From contig NZ_QFZL01000004.1 in NCBI RefSeq assembly GCF_003171655.1, positions 372,001-436,000 on the forward strand: 64,000 nucleotides of DNA. Reading direction: 5' to 3'. The notes under the pieces were generated by a model, which was not told the DNA's origin, did no database searches, and worked only from the letters and a program-made list of their open reading frames with translations. The number at the start of each line of letters is the position of its first letter. Within the stretch, counting starts at the first letter, position 1. Both the position numbers and the translations under genes were made by a program. Below, one piece after another: positions 1 to 8,468 of the stretch. Source of the stretch: Stakelama portus (GTDB lineage: Bacteria > Pseudomonadota > Alphaproteobacteria > Sphingomonadales > Sphingomonadaceae).

Positions 1-557
1 AACGCGCCCGCGCGATCGGTTACCTGCCCCAGGACGGGGCGGTGCACTGGAACATCAATGCGGGCGATCTGGTGATGCTCGGCCGCACTCCGCATCGCTC
101 GCCCTTTGCCGGTCCCTCGCCCGCCGATTGGGAGGCGGTCATGGCCGCGATGTCCGCCACCGCCACGCTCGAACTGGCCGATCGTATCGCGACCGAGCTT
201 TCGGGTGGCGAGCGCGCGCGCGTCCTGCTCGCCCGCGTGCTTGCCGGCGATCCGCAATGGCTGCTCGCCGACGAACCGCTCGCCAGCCTCGATCCCGCGC
301 ACCAGCTCGACCTGCTCGCCCGGTTTCGGCAGCTCACCGAACGCGGGATGGGCGTCGTGATCGTGCTGCACGATCTGGTTCAGGCCGCGCGCATCGCCGA
401 TCGGGTGTTGTTGCTGCGCGAGGGGCGCGTGGTCGCCTTCGGCCCCGCGGCCGAGGTGCTGACTCCCGAGCCGCTGGGTCGCGCCTATGGCGTTCGCGTC
501 GCGATGGTGCCCGATGGCTCGGGTCTCGCGTTGCCGGTGGCGATGGACCGGATCTAA
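1..557 (+). CDS. ABC transporter ATP-binding protein, 5' truncated by window edge
   Basis: This is the C-terminal part of an ABC ATPase; the Walker A region lies outside the window and the reading frame is open from base 3. Visible are the Q-loop (GYLPQ), the signature LSGGERAR, Walker B with its glutamate (WLLADEP), the D-loop (SLDPAH) and the switch histidine (VLHDL). The short form of about 250 residues and the LGRTPH motif after the Q-loop resemble ATPases of iron-siderophore, haem or cobalamin importers (FecE/HmuV/BtuD type). That substrate class is inferred from family resemblance, since the permease and binding protein are not in the window. It ends head-to-head with the LysR gene, overlapping its 3' end by 4 bases. 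Confidence 0.9.
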   Translation, partial: RARAIGYLPQDGAVHWNINAGDLVMLGRTPHRSPFAGPSPADWEAVMAAMSATATLELADRIATELSGGERARVLLARVLAGDPQWLLADEPLASLDPAHQLDLLARFRQLTERGMGVVIVLHDLVQAARIADRVLLLREGRVVAFGPAAEVLTPEPLGRAYGVRVAMVPDGSGLALPVAMDRI

Positions 558-1420
558 CCGACCGAAGTCACGTCGCTCAACCAGTCGCACACCGCCTGAA
601 TCCGGCGGGCATGGTGCGTATCGGGATGGGTGACCAGCCAGAAGGTGCGCCACACTTCGACTTGCTCGGCCAGCACCGGGTGCAGGTCGGGCAGCGTCGC
701 CGCCATGAAATCGGGCAGGATGCCCAGTCCCGCACCCGCCGCGACCATCATCCGCTGGACATTGATGCTGGTGCTGCGCAGCCGCGGCGCAAGATCGGGA
801 TGCACTTCGGTGATGTAATCGAGTTCGGGGGCATAGATATGTTCGGGAACATAGCTCACCAGCCGATGCTCGCGCAGCGCCGCCACCGATTGCGGCGCGC
901 CATGCCGGTCGAGATATGTCGCCGCGCCATATAGCCGCAGGCGATAGCGACGAAGCTCGCTCGCGCGAAGCTGCGCGCCGCGCGGGCGGGCCAGCATCAC
1001 GGCGATGTCCGCCTCGCGCTTGGACGGGCTGAGAAAACCCGATGCGGTGATCAGATCCAGCCGGATCGCGGGATGGCGTTCGGCAAATTCGGGCATGGCC
1101 GGCGCCAGCACCGATGTCGCGAGCCCTTCGGCAACGCTCAGCCGGACATGCCCCGCTGCCGCCGCCGCTTCGCCGGGCTGTTCGGTCGCCGCCAGCACTG
1201 CCGCCTCGATCGCTTCGGCATGCGTCAGCAGCGCGCGGCCCGCCTCGCTCAGATGCCGTTCGCTGCCGATGCTTTCGAACAGCGGCGCGCCGACGCGATC
1301 GGAAAGCCGCGCGAGCCGTCGGCTGACCGTCGTCGGATCGACTCCCAGCAAGCGGCCGGCGGTGGCGAAACGCTGCGCCCGCGCAACCGCCAGAAATATG
1401 CGAAGATCATCCCAGTTCAT
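554..1420 (-). CDS. LysR family transcriptional regulator
   Basis: The protein (288 residues) has a LysR winged helix-turn-helix in residues 2-60 (DLRIFLAVARAQRFATAG, then VDPTTVSRRLARL) followed by a LysR substrate-binding domain from about residue 90 to the end. The start was set at MNWDDLRIF, the conserved beginning of this family; an in-frame ATG 16 codons upstream (1468) would add a tail without family support. It is transcribed divergently from mmsA, 134 bases away, the usual arrangement of a LysR protein and its target, so it probably controls the valine-catabolism genes. The effector is unknown. Confidence 0.9.
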   Translation of the reverse strand: MNWDDLRIFLAVARAQRFATAGRLLGVDPTTVSRRLARLSDRVGAPLFESIGSERHLSEAGRALLTHAEAIEAAVLAATEQPGEAAAAAGHVRLSVAEGLATSVLAPAMPEFAERHPAIRLDLITASGFLSPSKREADIAVMLARPRGAQLRASELRRYRLRLYGAATYLDRHGAPQSVAALREHRLVSYVPEHIYAPELDYITEVHPDLAPRLRSTSINVQRMMVAAGAGLGILPDFMAATLPDLHPVLAEQVEVWRTFWLVTHPDTHHARRIQAVCDWLSDVTSVG

Positions 1421-1478
1421 CGATTCGCCCATTGGCATGGCCTGCAAAAATGCACGACGATGCGGCATATAAACAGTG

Positions 1479-1496
1479 TTGCATGCAGAATTGCAT
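1479..1496. promoter_or_regulatory. possible LysR operator: TTGCAT direct repeat between lysR-type gene and mmsA
   Basis: In the 134-base divergent intergenic region the hexamer TTGCAT occurs twice (1479-1484 and 1491-1496), separated by six bases; TGCATGCA at 1480-1487 is palindromic. The position fits a regulator site for the divergent pair. It is an unverified pattern, and no clean T-N11-A palindrome was established. Confidence 0.3.
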
Positions 1497-1554
1497 AGTG
1501 AAATACCCCCGGCAAAATCGGGCGGAGTCCCGGACCCATTTCGAGGAGAGTGAC

Positions 1555-3051
1555 ATGCGCATCATCGATCACGTTATTGCCGGCCATTCGGGTGGCGCGG
1601 GTGGTCGCCAGTCGGATGTGTTCGATCCCAACACCGGCCAGGTTCAGGCAAAGGTCAATCTGGGCACCCAGGCCGATCTCGACGCCGCGGTCGCCAGGGC
1701 GCAGGAGGTTCAGCCCGGCTGGGCCGCGACCAATCCCCAGCGCCGCGCGCGGGTGATGTTCAAATTCAAGCAGCTGCTTGAAGAGAATATGCAGGAACTG
1801 GCCGAACTGCTCGCGTCCGAACATGGCAAGGTGGTCGAGGATGCGAAGGGCGATGTCCAGCGCGGGCTCGAAGTCATCGAATTCGCCTGCGGCATCCCGC
1901 ATGTGCTGAAGGGCGAATATACCCAGGGCGCCGGTCCCGGTATCGACGTCTATTCGATGCGCCAGCCGCTCGGCATCGGCGCGGGCATCACGCCGTTCAA
2001 CTTCCCGGCGATGATCCCGATGTGGATGTTCGGCATGGCGATCGCCTGCGGCAACGCCTTCATCCTCAAACCGTCCGAACGCGATCCCAGCGTTCCGGTA
2101 CGCCTCGCCGAATTGTTCCTTGAAGCCGGCGCACCCGAAGGGCTGCTTCAGGTCGTCCATGGCGACAAGGAAATGGTCGACGCGATCCTCGATCACCCGG
2201 CGATCGGCGCGGTCAGCTTCGTCGGTTCGTCCGACATCGCCCATTATGTCTATAATCGCGGCGTCGCCAACGCGAAGCGCGTTCAGGCAATGGGCGGCGC
2301 GAAGAACCACGGCATCATCATGCCCGACGCCGATATGGATCAGGCAGTCAATGATCTGATCGGCGCGGCCTATGGTTCGGCGGGCGAACGCTGCATGGCG
2401 CTGCCGGTCGTCGTGCCGGTGGGGGAGAAGGCCGCAGAGGAACTGCGCGAACGGCTGGTCAAGGCCGTCAGCGGCCTGCGTCCCGGCGTATCGAGCGATC
2501 CCGACGCGCAATATGGCCCGGTGGTCACGGCGCAGCACAAGCAGCGCATCGAAAACTGGATTCAGACCGGTGTCGACGAAGGCGCCGAACTGGTGATCGA
2601 CGGACGCGGCTTTTCGCTGCAGGGGCATGAGCAAGGCTTCTTTGTCGGCCCCAGCCTGTTCGATCATGTCACTCCCGAAATGTCCTCCTATCAGGAGGAA
2701 ATCTTCGGCCCGGTGCTCCAGATCGTCCGCGCCAATTCGTTCGAGGAAGCGCTCGCGCTGCCCAGCAAGCATCAATATGGCAATGGCGTCGCGATCTTCA
2801 CGCGCAACGGCCATGCCGCCCGCGAATTCGCGCACCGCGTCAATGTCGGCATGGTCGGCATCAACGTGCCGATCCCGGTGCCGGTCAGCTATCACAGCTT
2901 TGGCGGGTGGAAGCGTTCGGGCTTTGGCGACATGGACCAATATGGCATGGAAGGCCTGCGTTTCTGGACCAAGGCGAAGAAGATCACCCAGCGCTGGCCC
3001 GATGGCGGCGCCAGCGGCGACAGCGCGTTTATCATTCCGACGATGGGGTAA
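1555..3051 (+). CDS. mmsA: CoA-acylating methylmalonate-semialdehyde dehydrogenase
   Basis: The 498-residue protein is an aldehyde dehydrogenase of the MmsA type, which converts methylmalonate semialdehyde and CoA to propionyl-CoA at the end of valine degradation. Seen in sequence: the GITPFNFPAMIPMWMF segment characteristic of this subfamily, the nucleotide-binding VGSSDIAHYV region, the catalytic Cys280 in GERCMA, and the C-terminal GGWKRSGFGD motif. The start at 1555 follows a GAGGAGAG ribosome-binding site; an upstream in-frame ATG at 1432 lacks one. The length matches the family. It is the first gene of a catabolic block that also carries mmsB and acyl-CoA genes. Confidence 0.96.
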   Translation: MRIIDHVIAGHSGGAGGRQSDVFDPNTGQVQAKVNLGTQADLDAAVARAQEVQPGWAATNPQRRARVMFKFKQLLEENMQELAELLASEHGKVVEDAKGDVQRGLEVIEFACGIPHVLKGEYTQGAGPGIDVYSMRQPLGIGAGITPFNFPAMIPMWMFGMAIACGNAFILKPSERDPSVPVRLAELFLEAGAPEGLLQVVHGDKEMVDAILDHPAIGAVSFVGSSDIAHYVYNRGVANAKRVQAMGGAKNHGIIMPDADMDQAVNDLIGAAYGSAGERCMALPVVVPVGEKAAEELRERLVKAVSGLRPGVSSDPDAQYGPVVTAQHKQRIENWIQTGVDEGAELVIDGRGFSLQGHEQGFFVGPSLFDHVTPEMSSYQEEIFGPVLQIVRANSFEEALALPSKHQYGNGVAIFTRNGHAAREFAHRVNVGMVGINVPIPVPVSYHSFGGWKRSGFGDMDQYGMEGLRFWTKAKKITQRWPDGGASGDSAFIIPTMG

Positions 3052-3056
3052 TCGGG

Positions 3057-3455
3057 ATGGGTGCGGGGCGTCAGCGGGTCTTTTCGGGCTCACCGCTCGA
3101 AACGCCCTTTGCCTATTGCCGTGCGGTGCGAACCGGCGACACGATCACCGTCGCCGGAACTGCCCCGATCGAGGACGATGGCAGCAATACGCCGGGGGAT
3201 GCCGGGGTGCAGGCCGACCGCTGCTTTGCTATCATCCTGCGCGCCATCGAACAGCTTGGCGGCACGGGGGCCGATATTGTGCGCACGCGGATGTTCATCA
3301 CCGATCCCGCTTATGCGGAGGCTGTCGGCGCGGCGCATGGCCGCTGGATGACGATCGCGCAACCTGCCGCAACGATGGTGGTGGTGTCGGCGCTGCTCCA
3401 TCCCGACTGGAAGGTCGAGATCGAAGCCGATGCGGTGATCGGATCGGCCGGCTGA
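3057..3455 (+). CDS. RidA/YjgF family protein
   Basis: This 132-residue protein has the RidA (YjgF/YER057c/UK114) fold signature. It contains VFSGSPLE at the start, then GDTITVAGTAPI, the arginine-containing strand VRTRMFITD, and a C-terminal VEIEADAVIG. Family members hydrolyse reactive enamine/imine intermediates released by PLP enzymes. The start at 3057 lies 5 bases after mmsA and its stop overlaps the next ATG by one base (TGATG), so the genes are co-translated. In a branched-chain amino acid locus, 2-aminoacrylate-type damage control is plausible, but this is inference. Confidence 0.88.
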   Translation: MGAGRQRVFSGSPLETPFAYCRAVRTGDTITVAGTAPIEDDGSNTPGDAGVQADRCFAIILRAIEQLGGTGADIVRTRMFITDPAYAEAVGAAHGRWMTIAQPAATMVVVSALLHPDWKVEIEADAVIGSAG

Positions 3456-4393
3456 TGCTGCGCGCGCTGATCCTCGCCGTCACGATGCTGCTGGCCGCTA
3501 TTCCGGCGGCGGCACAGGACAAAAGGATCGCGCTCAGCTTCGACGACGTGCCGCGCGCGGCGGGCGCGTTTCTGACGCCCGATCAGCGCACTGTGCGGCT
3601 GATCGCCGCGCTGCATCGCGCGGGCGTCCGTCAGGCGGTTTTCTTCGTCAATCCCGGCAATATCGAAAAATCCGATGGCGGCGCGGATCGGATCGATGCC
3701 TATGTGGCGGCGGGCCATGTCATCGCCGATCACAGCTGGTCGCACCCGCATCTCAGCGCGATGACCGCCGAGGCCTATCTCGCCGATATCGACCGGGCGG
3801 AGGCATGGCTGAAGGGCCGTGAAGGCTATCGGCCCTGGTTCCGCTATCCGTTTCTCGATGAAGGGCAGGACGACAAGGCGAAACGCGACGCGGTGCGCGC
3901 GGGGCTGGCGGCGCGCGGCCTTGCCAATGGCTATGTCACTGCCGAAAGCTCCGACTGGTTCCTCGAACAGCTGACCCGGGAAGCGGTTGCCGACGGCAAG
4001 CCGATCGACATGGACGCGCTGCGCGACCTGTATGTCGAAAGCCATGTCGAGGCCGCCGAATTTTACTACGCACTCGCGCGCAGGACGCTGGGCCGATCGC
4101 CCGCGCAGGTGATGCTGCTCCACGAAACCGACATTGCCGCGCTGTTCATCGACGATCTGGTCGCTGCGCTGCGGGCAAGGGGCTGGACGATCGTCACTGC
4201 CGATCAGGCCTATGCCGATCCGATCGCAGTCGAGGCGACACGATATGACACGCCCTCGGCACAGGGCACGCTCACCGAAATGCTGGCATGGCAGGCCGGG
4301 CTGCCCGCGCCGCGCTGGTATGCGCGCAACAATATCAACCTCGCCCGCCGCCTGTTTGACGAGCGCGTGCTGCATCAGGCGGCTGCGCAGTGA
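3455..4393 (+). CDS. secreted polysaccharide deacetylase family protein (copy 1)
   Basis: The 312-residue protein begins with a cleavable signal peptide (about residues 1-22, ending AAAQ) and has the NodB-type deacetylase motifs. These are SFDD (motif 1, residues about 27-30), DHSWSHPHLS (motif 2 with HxxxH), FRYPF (motif 3) and MLLHE near the C-terminus (motif 5). Such enzymes remove acetyl groups from N-acetylglucosamine polymers in the periplasm or envelope. It overlaps RidA by one base and the second deacetylase by four (GTGA), so it belongs to the same transcript. The two copies share every motif and most of the intervening sequence, marking a tandem duplication. The true substrate is unknown. 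Confidence 0.88.
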   Translation: MLRALILAVTMLLAAIPAAAQDKRIALSFDDVPRAAGAFLTPDQRTVRLIAALHRAGVRQAVFFVNPGNIEKSDGGADRIDAYVAAGHVIADHSWSHPHLSAMTAEAYLADIDRAEAWLKGREGYRPWFRYPFLDEGQDDKAKRDAVRAGLAARGLANGYVTAESSDWFLEQLTREAVADGKPIDMDALRDLYVESHVEAAEFYYALARRTLGRSPAQVMLLHETDIAALFIDDLVAALRARGWTIVTADQAYADPIAVEATRYDTPSAQGTLTEMLAWQAGLPAPRWYARNNINLARRLFDERVLHQAAAQ

Positions 4394-5382
4394 CGGTCCG
4401 CGCGCTGTTCCTGCTGCTGGCGCTGATCGCGCTGCTGTTGCCCGAACAGGTGACGCGGCGGCTGACGATCGATCAGGTGATGCCGCCGGCTGCCGCCAGC
4501 GACATGCCGACCAAGCGGATCGCGATCAGCTTCGACGATGCGCCGCGCGGCCCCGGTGCCTTCCTCAATCCCGACGAACGCCCGGCGATGCTGATCGCGG
4601 CGCTCAAAGGCGCGGGCGTCGATCAGGCAGCGTTTTTCGTCAATCCGGGGCGGATTTCGGCGGGCGACCGGCACGAAAAAGCAATCGACGCCTATGTCGC
4701 CGCCGGCCATGTCATCGCCGATCACAGCTTCACGCATCCGCGCCTGTCGGGCAGTTCGGCGGAAGCCTATCTCGCCAATATAGACCGTGCCGAAGCCTGG
4801 CTGAAGGATCGTCCCGGCTACCGCCCCTGGTTCCGCTACCCCTATCTCGACGAAGGCGGGCGCAACAAGGGCAAGCGCGATGCAGTGCGCGAAGGCCTGG
4901 TCGCGCGCGGGTTACGCGATGCCTATGTCACGGTCGACGGGTCGGACTGGCATATCGAGCAGCTCGCGGTCGACGCCGGCCGCGCCGGGCAGTTGATCGA
5001 CATGGACGCGCTGCGCGACCTTTATGTCGAAACGCATGTCCTGTCGGCGGAATTCACCTATGATCTGACCGAACGGACGCTCGGCCGCCCGATTCCGCAA
5101 GTGATGCTGCTCCACGAAACCGATCTGGCGGCGCTGTTTATCGGCGATCTGGTGCAGGCATTGCGCGACAAGGGGTGGGAAATCGTCACGATGGACGCCG
5201 CCTATGCCGATCCGGTCTATGCGGAAAAGCCCGACACGCCGATGGCCGCCGGGACGCTCGTCGAAATGCTCGCCTGGGAACATAAGGTCACCGGTATGCG
5301 CTGGTTCGATCGCAACGAACAGGCAGTCGGCGCGCGGCTGTTCCGCACGCGCGTGCTGCATGAGGGCGAGGGACAAGAGTGA
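4390..5382 (+). CDS. secreted polysaccharide deacetylase family protein (copy 2)
   Basis: This 330-residue paralogue of the preceding gene starts at a GTG overlapping the preceding TGA. An N-terminal hydrophobic segment (about residues 3-17) can be a signal peptide or anchor. The motifs are SFDDAPRGPGAFL, DHSFTHPRLS, FRYPYLDEGG and VMLLHETDLAALF, matching copy 1 in order and spacing. Conservation of the metal-binding Asp and His residues suggests both copies are active. The N-terminal region differs from copy 1, so localisation may have diverged. The unusual neighbourhood, inside a valine catabolic block, does not reveal the substrate. Confidence 0.87.
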   Translation: MTVRALFLLLALIALLLPEQVTRRLTIDQVMPPAAASDMPTKRIAISFDDAPRGPGAFLNPDERPAMLIAALKGAGVDQAAFFVNPGRISAGDRHEKAIDAYVAAGHVIADHSFTHPRLSGSSAEAYLANIDRAEAWLKDRPGYRPWFRYPYLDEGGRNKGKRDAVREGLVARGLRDAYVTVDGSDWHIEQLAVDAGRAGQLIDMDALRDLYVETHVLSAEFTYDLTERTLGRPIPQVMLLHETDLAALFIGDLVQALRDKGWEIVTMDAAYADPVYAEKPDTPMAAGTLVEMLAWEHKVTGMRWFDRNEQAVGARLFRTRVLHEGEGQE

Positions 5383-5858
5383 CGCAGCGATTCTGGCTTC
5401 CGCTATTGCCGATACTGTTTCTCGCCGGATGCGGCGATGACAGCACGAGCGGCCCGGCGCCGATGCCGACGCAAAGCCCGCGCGATACGCAGCCGGGCCC
5501 CACGCCCGCCGCGTCCCCATCGCCGCGGCCGGCGCCGACGGCTTCGGCGACGCCCGACAACCCCGCCGGCACCATGCCCGCCGCCTATCGCGGCCTGTGG
5601 GCGGCCACGGCAGAGGATTGCGGCCCGGCCGGGCTCAGCCGCCTGCGCATCGAGGGGACAAAGCTTGTCTTTTACGAAACCGTCGGCGAGTTGCGCGGCA
5701 TCGAACCCGTCAGCGCCGGCCGCTATCGCGTCACGCTCGATTTCACGGGCGAAGGCGACAGCTGGACCGACACGATGGAGCTTGCGCTCGACGGCAACAA
5801 CCGGCTGCGGCGCGATCAACAGGGCCTCGACCCGATCGCCTATATCCGCTGCAAATAA
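5379..5858 (+). CDS. small proline-rich lipoprotein
   Basis: The 159-residue protein carries a lipobox (LAGC, Cys18) after a hydrophobic leader, so it should be a lipid-anchored envelope protein. Residues about 25-63 form a low-complexity Pro/Ala/Ser/Thr linker. A compact C-terminal domain of about 95 residues follows, starting YRGLWAATAEDCGP and ending in YIRCK, with two cysteines that may form a disulfide. It starts at a GTG overlapping the TGA of the second deacetylase, so it is translated with it and may serve in the same envelope process. No family with a known function was recognised. Confidence 0.8.
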   Translation: MTQRFWLPLLPILFLAGCGDDSTSGPAPMPTQSPRDTQPGPTPAASPSPRPAPTASATPDNPAGTMPAAYRGLWAATAEDCGPAGLSRLRIEGTKLVFYETVGELRGIEPVSAGRYRVTLDFTGEGDSWTDTMELALDGNNRLRRDQQGLDPIAYIRCK

Positions 5859-5870
5859 AGAGAAACGAGG

Positions 5871-7016
5871 ATGACCGGACAATTTGACCTGACCGAAGAC
5901 CAGTGCGCGATCCAGGAAATGGCGCGGCGGTTCACGGCCGATGCCATCACCCCGCACGCGGCCGAATGGGACGAAAAACACATCTTCCCGCGCGACACGC
6001 TCAAGGCGGCGGCGCAACTGGGCTTTGCCTCCATCTATGTGTCCGAGGAATCGGGCGGCATCGGCCTTGGCCGTCTCGAAGCGGCGCTGATCATGGAGGC
6101 AATGGCCTATGGCTGTCCCTCGACCAGCGCGTTCATGTCGATCCACAATATGGCGAGCTGGATGATCGACCGGTTCGGCAGCCAGACAGTGAAGGACAAA
6201 TATCTGCCCTCGCTGATCGGGATGGACCGGATCGCCAGCTATTGCCTGACCGAACCCGGTTCGGGGTCGGACGCGGCGGCGCTCAAGACGCGCGCAGTCC
6301 GCGACGGCGATCATTATGTCGTCACCGGCACCAAACAGTTCATTTCGGGCGGCGGTCAGAATGAAATCTATGCCGTGATGGTCCGCACCGGCGAGGACGG
6401 GCCCAGGGGCATCAGCTGCCTGATCCTCGAAAAGGACATGCCGGGCGTCAGCTTCGGCGCGAACGAGCGCAAGCTTGGCTGGCACTCGCAGCCCACCGCG
6501 CAGGTCATCCTCGAGGAAGTGCGCGTACCGGTCGAAAATCTGGTCGGCAGCGAAGGCGAGGGGTTCCGCATCGCGATGATGGGGCTCGATGGCGGCCGGC
6601 TCAATATCGGCGCCTGTTCGCTCGGCGGCGCGCAACGCTGCCTCGACGAAGCGATCGGCTATACCAAGGAACGCCAGCAGTTCGGCAAGGCGATCGCCGA
6701 TTTCCAGAATACGCAGTTCACGCTGGCGGACATGGATACCGAGCTTCAGGCCGCCCGCGCGCTGCTCTACCTCGCGGCGGCAAAGGTCACCGAAAACGCG
6801 CCCGACAAGACGCGCTTTGCGGCGATGGCGAAGCGGTTTGCCACCGACACCGGATCGTCGGTGGTCGATCGCGCGCTCCAGCTCCATGGCGGCTATGGCT
6901 ATCTGATGGACTATCCGATCGAACGGTTCTGGCGCGACCTGCGCGTCCATTCGATCCTCGAAGGCACCAATCAGGTGATGCGCATGATCGTCGGACGCGA
7001 ACTGACGCGACAGTAA
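5871..7016 (+). CDS. acyl-CoA dehydrogenase, probably isobutyryl-CoA dehydrogenase
   Basis: This 381-residue flavoenzyme has the complete acyl-CoA dehydrogenase architecture: an alpha-helical N-domain, a beta-barrel with CLTEPGSGSD and KQFISGG, and a C-terminal helical domain with the catalytic Glu364 in SILEGTNQVM. The sequence pattern (FDLTEDQCAIQEMARRF, QLHGGYGYLMDYPIERFWRD) resembles ACAD8-type isobutyryl-CoA dehydrogenases, which oxidise isobutyryl-CoA to methacrylyl-CoA in valine degradation. The presence of the next two pathway steps downstream supports that substrate. A short- or branched-chain acyl-CoA specificity other than isobutyryl cannot be excluded from sequence alone. Confidence 0.9.
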   Translation: MTGQFDLTEDQCAIQEMARRFTADAITPHAAEWDEKHIFPRDTLKAAAQLGFASIYVSEESGGIGLGRLEAALIMEAMAYGCPSTSAFMSIHNMASWMIDRFGSQTVKDKYLPSLIGMDRIASYCLTEPGSGSDAAALKTRAVRDGDHYVVTGTKQFISGGGQNEIYAVMVRTGEDGPRGISCLILEKDMPGVSFGANERKLGWHSQPTAQVILEEVRVPVENLVGSEGEGFRIAMMGLDGGRLNIGACSLGGAQRCLDEAIGYTKERQQFGKAIADFQNTQFTLADMDTELQAARALLYLAAAKVTENAPDKTRFAAMAKRFATDTGSSVVDRALQLHGGYGYLMDYPIERFWRDLRVHSILEGTNQVMRMIVGRELTRQ

Positions 7017-7029
7017 CAGCCGGCACGGG

Positions 7030-7153
7030 CCCTTCGATACGGGCCTTCGCCGGGCTCAGTCCCTACTCAGGACGAACGGGAGTAGTGGCTGTATTCTCTC
7101 GATCCGTTCGTCCTGAGTAGCCGCTGAGCAAAGTCGAAGCGGCGTATCGAAGG
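7030..7153. repeat. dispersed palindromic repeat A, copy 1 (inverted arms)
   Basis: Two arms of about 50 bases face each other. The left (7030-7080) begins CCTTCGATACG and ends CAGGACGAACGG; the right (7104-7153) begins CCGTTCGTCCTGAG and ends CGTATCGAAGG. They are nearly reverse complements, so the transcript would form a long imperfect hairpin with a loop of about 23 bases. The same arms recur at 10356-10463 and 31844-31941, there in the opposite order. The element fills the gap between two catabolic genes and resembles BIME/REP elements. Confidence 0.85.
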
Positions 7154-7159
7154 AACCAG

Positions 7160-8203
7160 ATGACCAACGACGTTCTCATCGAAACCACCGGCCGTATCGG
7201 CCGTATCCGCCTCAACCGGCCAAAGGCGCTCCACGCGCTCAACACCGATATGTGCGTGGCGATGGCGCAGGGGCTGCGCCAATGGCATGACGAAACGGCG
7301 ATCGAAGCGGTGCTGATCGACCATGCCGAAGGACGCGGTTTCTGCGCGGGTGGCGATATCCGCATGATCGCGCAAAGCGGCGCGTCGGACGGTGCAAAGG
7401 CGCGCGAATTCTTCTTTGAGGAATATCGCATGAACCACGCGCTGTTCACTTATGTGAAGCCCGTGGTCGCGTTCATGGACGGAATCACCATGGGCGGCGG
7501 CGTCGGCATTTCGCTGCCCGCCCGATATCGGATCGCGACCGAAAATACCAAATTCGCAATGCCCGAAACCGGCATCGGCCTGTTCCCCGATGTCGGCGGC
7601 GGCTGGTATCTCTCGCGCCTGCCGGGGCGGATGGGGCAATATATCGCGCTGACCGGCCACCGGCTCGATGGCGCCGAATGCCTTGCGCTCGGCCTCGCCA
7701 CGCATTTCGTGCCGTCGGAAAAGCTCGACGCGCTCAAGACGCGCATCGCCGAAACGCCGGGCGAGATCGAAGCGATCCTGACCGAATTTGCCGGCCCCGC
7801 GCCCGATGCCGCGATTCAGGCGCATGCCGCGGAGATCGCCCGGCTGTTCGCATCCGACAGGCTTGAAAACATATTCGCCGCACTCGAATCCGATGGCGGC
7901 GCATGGGCGACGAAGCAACTCGAAACGCTGCGCACCAAATCGCCACAGGCGATGAAGGTCAGCCTCAAATTGCTGCTCGACGGCGCTTCGATGCCGACAT
8001 TCGAGGACGAGATGCGCCAGGAATATGCCGTCGCCACGCGCGTGTGCCAGCGCGCCGATTTCATCGAAGGCGTCCGTGCGGTGATTGTCGACAAGGACAA
8101 TGCGCCGCGCTGGAACCCCGATACGCCGGAGGGCGTGACCGACCATCGTATCGACACGATTTTCGCGCCGCTGCCCGAGGATCAGGCATGGTCTCCGGCA
8201 TGA
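7160..8203 (+). CDS. 3-hydroxyisobutyryl-CoA hydrolase (enoyl-CoA hydratase/isomerase family)
   Basis: The 347-residue protein is a crotonase-fold enzyme of the HIBCH type. Visible are RIRLNRPKALHALN, the oxyanion-hole loops EGRGFCAGGD and GITMGGGVGIS, and the HIBCH-typical MPETGIGLFPDVGG followed by an extended C-terminal domain. At about 350 residues it is longer than simple hydratases, fitting 3-hydroxyisobutyryl-CoA hydrolases, which release 3-hydroxyisobutyrate in valine catabolism. It lies between the acyl-CoA dehydrogenase and an enoyl-CoA hydratase, and mmsB, which acts on its product, follows. Confidence 0.9.
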   Translation: MTNDVLIETTGRIGRIRLNRPKALHALNTDMCVAMAQGLRQWHDETAIEAVLIDHAEGRGFCAGGDIRMIAQSGASDGAKAREFFFEEYRMNHALFTYVKPVVAFMDGITMGGGVGISLPARYRIATENTKFAMPETGIGLFPDVGGGWYLSRLPGRMGQYIALTGHRLDGAECLALGLATHFVPSEKLDALKTRIAETPGEIEAILTEFAGPAPDAAIQAHAAEIARLFASDRLENIFAALESDGGAWATKQLETLRTKSPQAMKVSLKLLLDGASMPTFEDEMRQEYAVATRVCQRADFIEGVRAVIVDKDNAPRWNPDTPEGVTDHRIDTIFAPLPEDQAWSPA

Positions 8204-8304
8204 TCGCGGGCGAGGCTGTCCTACATGGTGTTTTTGTGCAAGGCCGACGCCGGTCGGAGCATTCTTCGCGCGCGCCAGCGCGGGTGCGCGCGCATGTCGT
8301 GGCG

Positions 8305-8333
8305 CGAACCGGTGCGAACTTTGCACGCAAAAC
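8305..8333 (+). repeat. dispersed repeat B core, copy 1
   Basis: The core reads CGAACC(G/A)GTGCGAACTTTGCACG(C/G)AAAAC and recurs in opposite orientation at 23729-23757 with only two internal differences. It is preceded by a run rich in alternating GC/CG (about 8265-8300) in both copies. The 265-base gap 8204-8468 contains this element and a separate hairpin and no convincing gene; short open frames here are translations of the repeat. Confidence 0.75.
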
Positions 8334-8435
8334 CCAGGTTTTGGCACGGCGCAGGTTCGTGCGAATCGTCGCCCTTGCGAAGCCAGGGCTCCATGACTCT
8401 CTCCGCGTGAGAGAGCTTTGCGATTAGAGAAACAG

Positions 8436-8455
8436 GCTCCTGCCTGCGCAGGAGC
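8436..8455 (+). repeat. hairpin immediately upstream of the enoyl-CoA hydratase ribosome-binding site
   Basis: GCTCCTGC (8436-8443) pairs perfectly with GCAGGAGC (8448-8455) across a 4-base loop. The stem ends 3 bases before the GGAGGA Shine-Dalgarno sequence (8459-8464) of the next gene. It may be a small dispersed palindrome or influence translation initiation. Confidence 0.6.
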
Positions 8456-8468
8456 GACGGAGGACAAA

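Noticed and set aside
8225..8410. Short ORFs across the 8204-8468 gap
   Set aside because: They translate the repeat B sequence and share peptides with the copy at 23.7 kb for that reason.
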